64,000 nt of DNA, from contig CALROG020000007.1 of assembly GCA_943369755.1 (NCBI GenBank), positions 52,919 through 116,918 of the forward strand, given 5' to 3'. Position 1 is the stretch's first letter; each line of letters starts with the position of its first letter. The notes beneath the pieces are model-generated. The model made no database searches and was not told where the DNA came from. It was given only the letters and a program-made list of their open reading frames with translations. The translations under genes were made by a program, and so were the position numbers. Shown in pieces: positions 25,619 to 33,754 of this stretch. The DNA comes from CALROG01 sp943369755. Lineage in GTDB: Bacteria; Pseudomonadota; Gammaproteobacteria; Burkholderiales; Burkholderiaceae_C.

Positions 25619-26122
25619 TCAGGCGCGGTAGATCTGTCCGTTTTCCACCCGGACGCGTTCGCCAACGCGCAGGTCGGTGCCGCCCACGTCATAGGTGCGC
25701 CAGGCACCGGCGTCGGTCTGCAACGTGACGCGATAGACCGCATTGACATGGGTGTTGGCCGTGCGGCTGCGATCAATCTGGTTGCCCAACAAGGCACCCC
25801 CAAGCACACCCAGCACGGTGGCCGCCGCGCGTCCGCCGCCGGACCCCACCTGATTGCCCAGCACGCCCCCGGCGATGCCGCCGATGATGGTGCCGGCCGA
25901 GCCACTGCTGGCCGCAGCGCCGCCGCTGATCAGGTCCACATTGGTGATGCGCCCGTACTCCGCGTAGGCTCCTGGCTGACTCGAGTAGCTACCCCCGGGA
26001 TAGTTGGTCACCGGCTGCGGGTTGGCCACCGGGTAGTTGTTGACCCCATAGGGGTTGGCAGTGCCGCAGGCGGCTAGCGCAATAGCAGGAGTCACAAACA
26101 GCAGACGCTGAAGAGCACGCAT
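25619..26122 (-). CDS. Glycine-zipper outer membrane lipoprotein (SlyB-like)
   Basis: The protein has 167 residues from MRALQRLLFVTPAIALAAC|GTAN, with lipobox ALAAC. A Tyr/Asn/Pro-rich linker (YPVANPQPVTNYPGG) leads to a glycine-zipper 2TM region (GGIAGGVLGNQVGSGGG, GGALLGNQIDRS). The C-terminal domain YRVTLQTDAGAWRTYDVGGT resembles SlyB/PcpY proteins. It probably resides in the outer membrane with a stress role. A start nine codons upstream is rejected because it precedes the signal peptide with HHSKE. A good GGAGA site lies just before the chosen ATG. Confidence 0.88.
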   Translation of the reverse strand: MRALQRLLFVTPAIALAACGTANPYGVNNYPVANPQPVTNYPGGSYSSQPGAYAEYGRITNVDLISGGAAASSGSAGTIIGGIAGGVLGNQVGSGGGRAAATVLGVLGGALLGNQIDRSRTANTHVNAVYRVTLQTDAGAWRTYDVGGTDLRVGERVRVENGQIYRA

Positions 26123-26252
26123 GGGAATCTCCTTGGAATGGTGAGCCATTCATTAGGCGAGCCCGCCTGGCGCGCGCTGATCAGGCATTGACGTAATGTG
26201 TTGTGGTCCGGGGCCGCGCGACGGGTAGGCGCAGGCCGACAGCCTTACCCGT

Positions 26253-26699
26253 TCAGCCCTTGCCGGTGGATCCGTAGCCGCCCTCCCCGCGCTGGCTCGC
26301 CGGGAACTCGGTCACCACATTGAACTGCGCCTGCACCACGGGTACCACCACCAGTTGCGCCAGCCGCTCCATCGGTTGCAAGGTAAAAGCCACTTCGGTG
26401 CGGTTCCAGGCGCTCACCATCAGTTGGCCCTGGTAGTCGCTGTCGATCAGGCCGACCAGATTGCCCAGCACGATGCCATGCTTGTGGCCCAGGCCCGAGC
26501 GCGGCAGGATCAGCGCGGCGAAGCCCGGGTCCTTGAGCCACACCGCGATGCCGGTGGGCACCAGCTGCCAGCCGTTCGGTGCCAGCGTCAGCGGCTCATC
26601 GATACAGGCCCGCAGGTCCAGCCCGGCGCTGCCCGGTGTGGCATAGGCGGGCAATTGATCGGCCATCCGCGGGTCGAGAATCTTGACGTCAATTTTCAT
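26253..26699 (-). CDS. dut: Deoxyuridine 5'-triphosphate nucleotidohydrolase
   Basis: The protein has 148 residues from MKIDVKILDPRMADQLP. All five trimeric dUTPase motifs are present: PGSAGLDLRA, LPRSGLGHKHG, GLIDSDYQGQL, PMERLAQLVV and RGEGGYGSTG. It hydrolyses dUTP to dUMP and keeps uracil out of DNA. coaBC lies 15 bases upstream on the same strand, the usual coaBC-dut pair. Confidence 0.97.
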   Translation of the reverse strand: MKIDVKILDPRMADQLPAYATPGSAGLDLRACIDEPLTLAPNGWQLVPTGIAVWLKDPGFAALILPRSGLGHKHGIVLGNLVGLIDSDYQGQLMVSAWNRTEVAFTLQPMERLAQLVVVPVVQAQFNVVTEFPASQRGEGGYGSTGKG

Positions 26700-26714
26700 A
26701 AGGTTCGTGCTCAA

Positions 26715-27947
26715 TCAGGCTGCGCCGCGCATACGCCGGGCAATCTCCGCAATCAATTGGCGGGCAAGCACCAACTTGGATGCGCGCGGCAGCGGCTGCA
26801 CACCCTGCGCGTCGACCAGCAGCATCTCGTTGTCGTCCTGCCCGAAAGTCAGTGGGCCGATGTTGCCCACCAGCAGCGGAATGCCCTTGCGCGCACGCTT
26901 GGCCTGGGCGTTGTTTACCAGGTCCTGGCTTTCCGCTGCAAAACCGACGCAGAACAGCTTGCCGCTTTGGGCCCGCTGGCCCTGTGCAATGGTGTGCAAG
27001 ATGTCGGGGTTTTCGGTGAACTGCAGCACCGGGGCCAGGCCGGAACCGTCTTTCTTGATCTTGTGGTCGGCCTGGGCCGCCGGGCGCCAGTCCGCCACCG
27101 CCGCAGTTGCTACAAAAACAGTAGCGGCTTGCGCAGCATCCACGCTGGCTGCCAGCATTTCCCGCGCAGACTTCACGTTCACACGGGTGACGCCGCGCGG
27201 TGTCGGCAGGCTCACCGGGCCGGCCACCAGCGTCACCTGCGCGCCGGCCTCGCGTGCGGCGCGCGCAATTGCAAAACCCATCTTGCCCGACGAATGGTTG
27301 GTGATGCCGCGGATCGGGTCGATCGCCTCAAAGGTGGGGCCCGCTGTCACCAGCACCTGCTGGCCCGCCAGCAGCTTGGGTTGAAAGTAGGCAACGATGT
27401 CTTGCAGCAACTCGTCGGGCTCCAGCATCCGGCCGTCGCCGGTTTCACCACAGGCCTGGTAGCCACTGCCCACGCCCAGAATGGTGGTGCCGTCGGCATT
27501 GAGCTGCGCCATGTTGCGCTGCGTCGCCGGGTGCGCCCACATCTCGCGGTTCATGGCCGGCGCCAGCAGCAGGGGAACTGTGTCGATGGGTCGGGCCAGG
27601 CACATCAGGCTGAGCAAGTCGTCGGCCCCGCCATGCACCAGCTTGACCATGAAATCCGCACTGCAGGGCGCGACCACAATGGCATCGGCCCCGCGGCTGA
27701 GGTTGATGTGCGGCATTGCGTTGGGCTCGCGCATGTCGGAACTGGAGGCATTGTGCGACCCGTACACCGTGCGGTTGCTCAGCGCCTGCATGGTCACGGG
27801 CGTGATGAATTGCTCGGCCGCCTGCGTCATGACCACCTGCACGGTCGCCCCCGCCTTGACAAGCGCGCGGCACAGCTCCGCCGCCTTGTAACAGGCGATG
27901 CCACCCGACAGCCCGAGCACGATATGTTTGCCAGCAAGTTCAGTCAT
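26715..27947 (-). CDS. coaBC: Bifunctional phosphopantothenoylcysteine decarboxylase / phosphopantothenate-cysteine ligase
   Basis: The protein has 410 residues. The CoaC half shows LGLSGGIACYKAAELCRAL, catalytic His in MPHINLSRGADAIVVAPCSAD, and APAMNREMWAHPA. The CoaB half starts near residue 185 with VLVTAGPTFEAIDPIRGITN and NHSSGKMGFAIA, then AVADWRPA and an ILHTIAQ segment. It performs two steps of coenzyme A synthesis with CTP and FMN. Around residue 264-280 the sequence AAQAATVFVATA overlaps a family A-like motif (A4). pyrG is divergent across a 66-base promoter region. Confidence 0.97.
   Translation of the reverse strand: MTELAGKHIVLGLSGGIACYKAAELCRALVKAGATVQVVMTQAAEQFITPVTMQALSNRTVYGSHNASSSDMREPNAMPHINLSRGADAIVVAPCSADFMVKLVHGGADDLLSLMCLARPIDTVPLLLAPAMNREMWAHPATQRNMAQLNADGTTILGVGSGYQACGETGDGRMLEPDELLQDIVAYFQPKLLAGQQVLVTAGPTFEAIDPIRGITNHSSGKMGFAIARAAREAGAQVTLVAGPVSLPTPRGVTRVNVKSAREMLAASVDAAQAATVFVATAAVADWRPAAQADHKIKKDGSGLAPVLQFTENPDILHTIAQGQRAQSGKLFCVGFAAESQDLVNNAQAKRARKGIPLLVGNIGPLTFGQDDNEMLLVDAQGVQPLPRASKLVLARQLIAEIARRMRGAA
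27109..27156 (+). repeat. Family A-like element, copy A4 (inside coaBC, least certain)
   Basis: The core CTAC-N7-GTAG (27110-27124) is followed by GGCTTGCGCA, ATCCACGC and GGCTGCCAGC, the full order of the element but with more mismatches. On the coaBC strand it encodes the same phase as reverse copies A6 and A8 (AQA-x-T-x-F-x-A). The protein segment lies just before a conserved CoaB motif (AVADW) and shows no clear extra length. A chance match is therefore possible. Confidence 0.45.
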
Positions 27948-27972
27948 GTTGCGAAATGTACCAGCGTATAAT
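27944..27972 (+). promoter_or_regulatory. Candidate pyrG promoter
   Basis: A perfect TATAAT (27967-27972) lies 41 bases before the pyrG ATG. The best -35 at 17 bp spacing is a poor TCATGT, so the promoter may need an activator or be governed mainly by its -10. Confidence 0.5.
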
Positions 27973-28013
27973 TTGAATTTCCCACCGAGCGAAGGCTTGC
28001 CCTTCGTACTGAC

Positions 28014-29684
28014 ATGACCAAATTTGTCTTCGTCACCGGCGGTGTGGTGTCCTCCCTGGGCAAGGGAATCGCCTCAGCCTCCCTCGCTGCGATCCTCGAA
28101 TCGCGCGGTCTCAAAGTCACCCTGATCAAGCTGGACCCTTACATCAACGTCGATCCCGGCACGATGTCGCCGTTCCAGCATGGCGAGGTGTTCGTGACCG
28201 ACGATGGAGCCGAAACCGACCTCGACCTGGGCCACTACGAGCGCTTCATCACCACCCGCATGGGCAAGGTGAACAACTTCACCACCGGGCGCATTTACCA
28301 GTCAGTGCTTGAGAAAGAACGCCGCGGCGACTACCTGGGCAAGACGGTACAGGTGATCCCGCACATCACCAACGAGATCCAGGACTACATCAAACGCGGC
28401 GCGCATTTTGGCGAGCCCGGCGCGGCCGACGTGGCGATTGTGGAAATCGGCGGTACGGTGGGCGACATTGAGTCGCTGCCGTTCCTGGAGGCCGCACGCC
28501 AGATGAGCCTGCGCATGGGAGCCAACAACACCGCTTTTGTGCACCTGACCTACGTGCCCTGGATCGCCGCCGCCGGCGAGCTCAAGACCAAGCCGACCCA
28601 GCACACGGTGCAAAAACTGCGTGAGATCGGCATCTCGGCAGATGCATTGCTGTGCCGTGCCGACCGCGCCATTCCGGAAGACGAACGGGCCAAAATTTCG
28701 CTGTTCACCAACGTCGCGGAATGGGGCGTTATCTCCATGTGGGACGTGAACACCATCTACAAGGTGCCGCGCATGCTGCACGAGCAGGGCCTGGACGGCC
28801 TGATCTGCGACAAACTGCGCCTGAACACGCCGCCGGCCAACCTCAAGCGCTGGGACGAGCTGGTCTACGAGACCGAGCACCCGCAAAGCGAAGTCAGCAT
28901 CGCGATGGTTGGCAAGTATGTTGATCTGTCCGACAGCTACAAGTCGCTCAACGAAGCGCTGCGCCATGCCGGCATGAAGAACCATGCACGCGTGAAGATC
29001 GACTACCTCGACTCCGAAACCATCACACCAGAAACCGTGTCGCAGCTCACCAAATACGACGCAGTGCTGGTGCCCGGCGGCTTCGGCAAGCGTGGCATTG
29101 AGGGCAAGATTTGCGCGGCGCGCTTTGCCCGCGAAAACAAAGTGCCCTACCTCGGCATCTGCCTGGGCATGCAAGTGGCCACCATTGAATTTGCCCGCCA
29201 TGTGGCGGGCCTGAAAGACGCCAACAGCACCGAGTTCGAGCCCGAGACACCGCACCCGGTCATCGCCCTGATCACCGAGTGGAAAGACGCTGACGGCAGC
29301 ATCAAAACCCGCGACGAACACTCTGACCTGGGCGGCACCATGCGCCTGGGCGCACAAAGCTCTGACGTGGCCAAGGGCACGCTGGCGCACCAGATTTATG
29401 GCGACGTGGTCACCGAGCGCCACCGCCACCGCTACGAGGCCAATGTCAACTACCTTGACCAACTGCGCCAGGCTGGCCTGGTGATTTCGGCGCTGACCCA
29501 GCGCGAGCAGCTCACCGAAATCGTCGAGCTGCCGCAGTCTGAGCACCCCTGGTTCGTGGGCGTGCAGTTTCACCCCGAATTCAAGTCAACCCCCTGGGAC
29601 GGCCACCCGCTGTTCAACGCGTTCATCAAGGCCTCGCTGGATCATCAGGCCGCGGGCAACAAGTCGCTGAAGGCAGTTGCATGA
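28014..29684 (+). CDS. pyrG: CTP synthase
   Basis: The protein has 556 residues. The amidoligase domain (1-270) begins with FVFVTGGVVSSLGKGIASAS and includes VDPGTMSPFQHGEVFVTDDG. The glutaminase domain has the nucleophile Cys in GICLGMQVA and the His/Glu pair in VQFHPEFKSTP. It aminates UTP to CTP using glutamine and ATP. It overlaps kdsA by ATGA and starts the pyrG-kdsA-DUF1330-eno-ftsB run that is conserved in Burkholderiales. Confidence 0.98.
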   Translation: MTKFVFVTGGVVSSLGKGIASASLAAILESRGLKVTLIKLDPYINVDPGTMSPFQHGEVFVTDDGAETDLDLGHYERFITTRMGKVNNFTTGRIYQSVLEKERRGDYLGKTVQVIPHITNEIQDYIKRGAHFGEPGAADVAIVEIGGTVGDIESLPFLEAARQMSLRMGANNTAFVHLTYVPWIAAAGELKTKPTQHTVQKLREIGISADALLCRADRAIPEDERAKISLFTNVAEWGVISMWDVNTIYKVPRMLHEQGLDGLICDKLRLNTPPANLKRWDELVYETEHPQSEVSIAMVGKYVDLSDSYKSLNEALRHAGMKNHARVKIDYLDSETITPETVSQLTKYDAVLVPGGFGKRGIEGKICAARFARENKVPYLGICLGMQVATIEFARHVAGLKDANSTEFEPETPHPVIALITEWKDADGSIKTRDEHSDLGGTMRLGAQSSDVAKGTLAHQIYGDVVTERHRHRYEANVNYLDQLRQAGLVISALTQREQLTEIVELPQSEHPWFVGVQFHPEFKSTPWDGHPLFNAFIKASLDHQAAGNKSLKAVA

Positions 29685-30535
29685 GGCTATGTAATTTTGA
29701 GATCGGGCTGGACCAGCCCTTCTTCCTGATTGCCGGGCCCTGTGTGGTGGAGTCCGAGCAATTGCAGATGGACACCGCCGGCACGCTGAAAGAAATCACC
29801 ACCAGCCTGGGCATCCCGTTCATCTTCAAGAGCAGCTTTGACAAGGCCAACCGCTCGTCGGGCACCAGCTTTCGCGGGCCAGGGCGTGAAAAGGGTCTGG
29901 AAATCATGGCCAAGGTCAAACGCCAGTTGGCGCTGCACACCCTGACCGACGTTCACTCCGAAGAAGACATCGCAGCCGCAGCGGCGGTGGTGGACGTTTT
30001 GCAGACCCCCGCCTTCCTGTGCCGCCAGACAGACTTTATTCGCGCTGTGGCGCAGTCGGGCAAGCCGGTGAACATCAAGAAGGGCCAGTTTCTCAGCCCC
30101 CACGACATGAAGAACGTGATTGACAAGGCCCGCGCTGCCGCAAAAGATGCCGGCCTGAATCAAGACAACTTCATGGCCTGCGAGCGCGGTGCCAGCTTTG
30201 GCTACAACAACCTGGTAAGCGACATGCGCAGCCTGGCCATCATGCGCGAGACCGGCGCGCCGGTGGTGTTTGACGCCACGCACTCGGTGCAGTTGCCTGG
30301 CGGCCAGGGCACCAGTTCTGGCGGCCAGCGCGAAATGGTGCCGGTGCTGGCCCGTGCGGCAGTGGCAGTGGGTGTGGCGGGCCTGTTCATGGAAACCCAC
30401 CCTGACCCGGCCAACGCGCTGAGCGACGGGCCCAACGCAGTGCCCCTGAGGCACATGAAAGCGCTGCTGGAAACCCTGCTGGCGCTGGACCAGGTAACCA
30501 AGAAAAACGGCTTCCTGGAGAACCACTTTGCCTAG
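29681..30535 (+). CDS. kdsA: 3-deoxy-8-phosphooctulonate synthase
   Basis: The protein has 284 residues. It condenses arabinose-5-phosphate and PEP to KDO-8-phosphate for lipopolysaccharide. Seen motifs are FLIAGPCVVESEQ, FKSSFDKANRSS, VNIKKGQFLSPHDM, ACERGASFGYNNLV and FDATHSVQLPGG. The Asn in AGPC-x-NIKK context (VNIKKGQ) marks the metal-independent class. It is translationally coupled to pyrG and overlaps the DUF1330 gene by eight bases. Confidence 0.97.
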   Translation: MRLCNFEIGLDQPFFLIAGPCVVESEQLQMDTAGTLKEITTSLGIPFIFKSSFDKANRSSGTSFRGPGREKGLEIMAKVKRQLALHTLTDVHSEEDIAAAAAVVDVLQTPAFLCRQTDFIRAVAQSGKPVNIKKGQFLSPHDMKNVIDKARAAAKDAGLNQDNFMACERGASFGYNNLVSDMRSLAIMRETGAPVVFDATHSVQLPGGQGTSSGGQREMVPVLARAAVAVGVAGLFMETHPDPANALSDGPNAVPLRHMKALLETLLALDQVTKKNGFLENHFA

Positions 30536-30818
30536 CGCCTACATCATCGCCAACGTCGATGTTACGAACCCGCAACAGTACGAAGAGTACAAAAAGCTCT
30601 CTAGCATCGCCATGAAGGCCCACGGTGCAGAAGTGTGCATCCGCGGTGGCAAGGTCGAGGTGCTGGAAGGCGACTGGAACCCGTCGCGCTTCGTGATGCT
30701 CAAATTCCCCTCTGTTGAGGCCGCAAGAGCCTTTAATGACTCCGTCGAATACGCCGCCGCACGCCAGGCCCGCCAGGGCGCCGCCGTGATGCGCATGCTG
30801 ATCGTCGAAGGCGTGTGA
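30528..30818 (+). CDS. DUF1330 domain protein
   Basis: The protein has 96 residues from a TTG that overlaps the kdsA end by eight bases. The family signature is clear: AYIIANVDVTNPQQYEEYKK, then VRGG-like CIRGGKVEVLEGDWNPSRFV and EAARAFNDSVEYAAARQAR. The fold is a ferredoxin-like alpha-beta barrel dimer. Function is unknown; related proteins are suspected monooxygenase-like or stress proteins. The TTG start is chosen because it gives the conserved length. Confidence 0.85.
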   Translation: MPSAYIIANVDVTNPQQYEEYKKLSSIAMKAHGAEVCIRGGKVEVLEGDWNPSRFVMLKFPSVEAARAFNDSVEYAAARQARQGAAVMRMLIVEGV

Positions 30819-30853
30819 ACCGATTTTTTTACTTCCTCTGAGAGACATTCCCC

Positions 30854-32137
30854 ATGAGCGCAATTGTTGACATCGTTGGCCGCGAGATTCTGGACAGCCG
30901 CGGCAACCCCACCGTCGAATGCGACGTGTTGCTTGAATCGGGCACCATGGGCCGTGCCGCTGTGCCGTCAGGCGCCTCCACCGGCTCGCGTGAGGCGATT
31001 GAGTTGCGCGACAACGACAAGGCCCGTTACCTGGGCAAGGGCGTGCTCAAGGCCGTGGAGCACATCAACACCGAAATTTCCGAGGCCGTGCTTGGGCTGG
31101 ACGCCTCGGAGCAGGCCTTTCTGGACAAAACCCTGATCGATCTGGACGGCACCGACAACAAGAGCCGCCTGGGTGCCAACGCCATGCTGGCGGTGTCCAT
31201 GGCAGTGGCCCGCGCGGCGGCAGAAGAGTCTGGCCTGCCGCTGTACCGTTACTTCGGCGGCATGGGCACCATGCAACTACCGGTGCCGATGATGAACGTT
31301 GTCAACGGCGGGGCACACGCCAACAACAACCTGGATCTGCAAGAGCTGATGATCATCCCCGTGGGCGCGCCGAGCTTTCGCGAAGCGGTGCGCTGGGGTG
31401 CCGAGGTGTTCCATGCGCTCAAGAAAATCATTCATGACAAGGGCATGAGCGTTGCCGTGGGTGACGAAGGCGGCTTTGCGCCGAACGTGGCCAACCACGA
31501 GGCGGCCATTCAAATGATCCTTGAAGCCATCAGCAATGCCGGCTACACCGCAGGCGAACAGATTGCGCTGGGTCTGGACTGCGCCGCCAGCGAGTTCTAC
31601 AAAGACGGCAAGTACGTGCTGGAAGCCGAAGGCCTGAGCCTGAGCGCTGAAGAATGGACCAACATTCTGGCCACCTGGGTCGACAAGTACCCCATTATCA
31701 GCATTGAAGACGGCATGGCCGAGGGCGACTGGGACGGCTGGAAGGTGCTGACCGACCGACTGGGCAAGAAAGTGCAACTGGTGGGTGACGACCTGTTCGT
31801 GACCAACACCAAGATCCTGAAAGAAGGCATTGACAAGGGCATTGCCAACTCGATCCTGATCAAGATCAACCAGATCGGCACATTGACAGAAACTTTTGCC
31901 GCCATCGAGATGGCCAAACGCGCGGGCTACACCGCCGTGATCAGCCACCGCAGCGGCGAAACCGAAGACAGCACAATTGCCGACATCGCCGTGGGCACCA
32001 ACGCCGGCCAGATCAAAACCGGCAGCCTGAGCCGCTCGGACCGCATGGCCAAGTACAACCAGTTGCTGCGCATCGAAGAAGACCTGGGCGACATCGCCAG
32101 CTACCCCGGCCGATCGGCCTTCTACAACCTCAAGTAA
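30854..32137 (+). CDS. eno: Enolase
   Basis: The protein has 427 residues. It interconverts 2-phosphoglycerate and PEP and is also an RNA degradosome partner in some bacteria. Signatures include REILDSRGNPTVECDVLLES, AVPSGASTGSREAIELRD, GDEGGFAPN, SIEDGMAEGDW, QLVGDDLFVTN and SHRSGETEDSTIAD. The catalytic Lys is in SILIKINQIGTLTET. It is followed, after family B copy B3, by ftsB, as in many proteobacteria. Confidence 0.98.
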   Translation: MSAIVDIVGREILDSRGNPTVECDVLLESGTMGRAAVPSGASTGSREAIELRDNDKARYLGKGVLKAVEHINTEISEAVLGLDASEQAFLDKTLIDLDGTDNKSRLGANAMLAVSMAVARAAAEESGLPLYRYFGGMGTMQLPVPMMNVVNGGAHANNNLDLQELMIIPVGAPSFREAVRWGAEVFHALKKIIHDKGMSVAVGDEGGFAPNVANHEAAIQMILEAISNAGYTAGEQIALGLDCAASEFYKDGKYVLEAEGLSLSAEEWTNILATWVDKYPIISIEDGMAEGDWDGWKVLTDRLGKKVQLVGDDLFVTNTKILKEGIDKGIANSILIKINQIGTLTETFAAIEMAKRAGYTAVISHRSGETEDSTIADIAVGTNAGQIKTGSLSRSDRMAKYNQLLRIEEDLGDIASYPGRSAFYNLK

Positions 32138-32156
32138 TGGCCCCTACGGTCGCCCG

Positions 32157-32230
32157 TTGCGCGTGGCTCCCTGCCCCCCGGGGGGGCCGCGTTTTGCCTT
32201 GGGACGGCCCGGCGGCAAAACCTCTCGCAT
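32157..32230 (+). repeat. Family B GC-rich intergenic repeat, copy B3
   Basis: The 98-base gap between eno and ftsB is filled by CTGCCCCCCGGGGGGGCCGC, GTTTTGCCTTGGGACGGCCC and the complementary GGCGGCAAAACC. The arms GTTTTGCC/GGCAAAAC can pair around the CGGCCCG centre. It has the same motif order as B1 and ends six bases before the ftsB ATG. Confidence 0.78.
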
Positions 32231-32235
32231 AGGCC

Positions 32236-32511
32236 ATGGCCAACCGCATTGTCCCGGCCATCCTGATCGCGCTGCTGCTGGTGTTGCATGGGCAGTTGTG
32301 GTTTGGCCGTGGCAGCGTGACCAGCGTCGCCAAGATGCAGCAAACGCTGGCCGAGCAGAAAAACAAGAACCTGCAAACCCAGCAAGCCAATGACCGGCTG
32401 GCGGCCGAGGTGCAAGACCTCAAAGAGGGCCTGGAGATGGTTGAAGAAAAAGCCCGCAGCGAACTCGGCATGGTCAAACCCAACGAGATCTTCGTGCAGA
32501 TCGCCAAGTGA
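32236..32511 (+). CDS. ftsB: Cell division protein FtsB
   Basis: The protein has 91 residues. One N-terminal membrane helix (IVPAILIALLLVLHGQLWF) is followed by a G-x-G turn and a coiled coil (SVAKMQQTLAEQKNKNLQTQ...). The C-terminal ELGMVKPNEIFVQI is the FtsB/DivIC signature. It joins FtsL and FtsQ at the septum. Its stop overlaps the pnuC start. Confidence 0.93.
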   Translation: MANRIVPAILIALLLVLHGQLWFGRGSVTSVAKMQQTLAEQKNKNLQTQQANDRLAAEVQDLKEGLEMVEEKARSELGMVKPNEIFVQIAK

Positions 32512-33116
32512 GCGAACTTCTCTTTGCCCCGGCGTTCACGCTCTGGGGCTCGCCCACCACCTGGCTCGAGATCGCGGCCGTGGCCATTGCGCTGGCCATG
32601 GTGGCTTGCAACATCCGCGAGATTCATTGGGGCTGGCCGCTGGCCATCATAAGCTCGCTGATGTACTTTGCGCTGTTTTGGCGCAGCAAGCTGTACGGCG
32701 AGGCTACGTTGCAAATATTTTTTGTGGTGGTGGCTTTCTGGGGCTGGTTTCAGTGGCTGCGAGGGCGCAGCGCCGATGGTGCGGCGTTGCACGTGGCGCG
32801 CCTGACCCGCAGCGGCCTGCTCTACACCGTGCTGGCCAGCGCCGCGCTGTGGCCCGTGACGGGCCTGTTCCTGAAAACCTATACCGACACCGATGTGCCC
32901 TGGTGGGACGCCTTCCCCACGGCACTGAGCCTGGTGGGGCAATTTTTGCTGGGCCGCAAGTACATCGAGAACTGGGCCGTATGGATTGTTGTGAATCTGG
33001 CGAGCGTGGGCCTGTTCATACACAAAGGCCTGTGGCTCACCGTCATTCTTTACAGCCTGTTCATTGCGCTCAGCGTGGTTGGCTGGCGCGCCTGGCAGCG
33101 CAGGCTTGTGCCATGA
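32508..33116 (+). CDS. pnuC: Nicotinamide riboside/mononucleotide transporter PnuC
   Basis: The protein has 202 residues from a GTG overlapping the ftsB stop. It has about seven membrane helices and PnuC family marks: VACNIREIHWGWPLAIISS, YFALFWRSKLYGEATLQIFF, FWGWFQWLRG and NWAVWIVVNLASVGLFI. PnuC proteins import nicotinamide riboside by facilitated diffusion, driven by phosphorylation inside the cell. The next gene, a NadR-type kinase, overlaps by ATGA and would trap the substrate. Confidence 0.92.
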   Translation: MSELLFAPAFTLWGSPTTWLEIAAVAIALAMVACNIREIHWGWPLAIISSLMYFALFWRSKLYGEATLQIFFVVVAFWGWFQWLRGRSADGAALHVARLTRSGLLYTVLASAALWPVTGLFLKTYTDTDVPWWDAFPTALSLVGQFLLGRKYIENWAVWIVVNLASVGLFIHKGLWLTVILYSLFIALSVVGWRAWQRRLVP

Positions 33117-33754
33117 AGGTGGCGCTGCTGGGCGCTGAAAGCACCGGCAAAACCCAGCTGGCCAACGCGCTGGTGCAGCATTGGCGGGCCCAGGGCCAGG
33201 CGGTGCATTCAGTGGCCGAGTACCTGCGCGAATGGTGCGAGCGCGCAGGCCGCACACCCCGGCCGCATGAGCAACTGGGCATTGCGCAAGAACAAGCCCG
33301 GCGCGCGCTGGCGGCAGCGCCGGGCGATCTGCTGGTGGCCGACACCACGCCCCTGATGGTGGCTATTTACAGCGACATGCTGTTCAACGACCGCTCGCTC
33401 TACGAATTTGCCCTGGCCCATCAGCGGCACTACGATGTCACGCTGGTCATGGGGCTGGACTTGCCCTGGGTTGCAGACGGTTTGCAGCGCGACGGCCCCC
33501 AGGTACGCTTGCCGGTTGACGCGCTGCTGCGTGGCGCGCTGGAGCGTGCGGGTGTGGCCTACAGGGTGGTCTATGGCAGCGGCAATGCACGCCTTGAACA
33601 GGCGCTTAGTGCTATTAATTTTATAGTGGCTCCCGCTTATTCCACGCGGGCTACAAGCCATTTTGACCAAAAACCGGCCGCCTGGCGCTGGGCCTGCGAC
33701 AAATGCAGCGACCCCGACTGCGAACACCGCCTGTTTACTGGACTGTCGGGCTGA
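33113..33754 (+). CDS. NadR-like ribosylnicotinamide kinase / ATP-binding protein
   Basis: The protein has 213 residues; the ATG in the ATGA overlap with pnuC gives VALLGAESTGKTQLANALV, the Walker A of the NadR kinase domain. VAEYLREWCERAGR and LLVADTTPLMVAIYSDMLF match the family. The nucleotidyltransferase and helix-turn-helix parts of full NadR are absent. Residues about 166-186 (INFIVAPAYSTRATS) are encoded by family A copy A5. The short tail after it has a Cys cluster, CDKCSDPDCEH, that may bind zinc. With PnuC it forms a niacin-riboside salvage pair. Its 3' end overlaps hslO convergently by 20 bases. Confidence 0.88.
   Translation: MKVALLGAESTGKTQLANALVQHWRAQGQAVHSVAEYLREWCERAGRTPRPHEQLGIAQEQARRALAAAPGDLLVADTTPLMVAIYSDMLFNDRSLYEFALAHQRHYDVTLVMGLDLPWVADGLQRDGPQVRLPVDALLRGALERAGVAYRVVYGSGNARLEQALSAINFIVAPAYSTRATSHFDQKPAAWRWACDKCSDPDCEHRLFTGLSG
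33611..33667 (+). repeat. Family A palindromic element, copy A5 (inside the NadR-like gene)
   Basis: The core CTAT-N7-ATAG (33612-33626) is followed by GGCTCCCGC, TTATTCCAC, GCGGGCTACAAGCC and ATTTTGACC. It matches the intergenic copies closely, so it is a recent or well-preserved insertion. It is read in frame as AINFIVAPAYSTRATSHFDQ. Confidence 0.9.

Noticed and set aside
26355..27971. 538-codon plus-strand frame across dut and coaBC
   Set aside because: It is antisense to two clear enzymes and has no domain.
28302..29573. 423-codon minus-strand frame opposite pyrG
   Set aside because: Shadow of pyrG; no start site or family match.
32390..33754. NadR-like kinase read as a 454-residue fusion starting in ftsB
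   Set aside because: The first 241 residues are out-of-frame translation of ftsB and pnuC.
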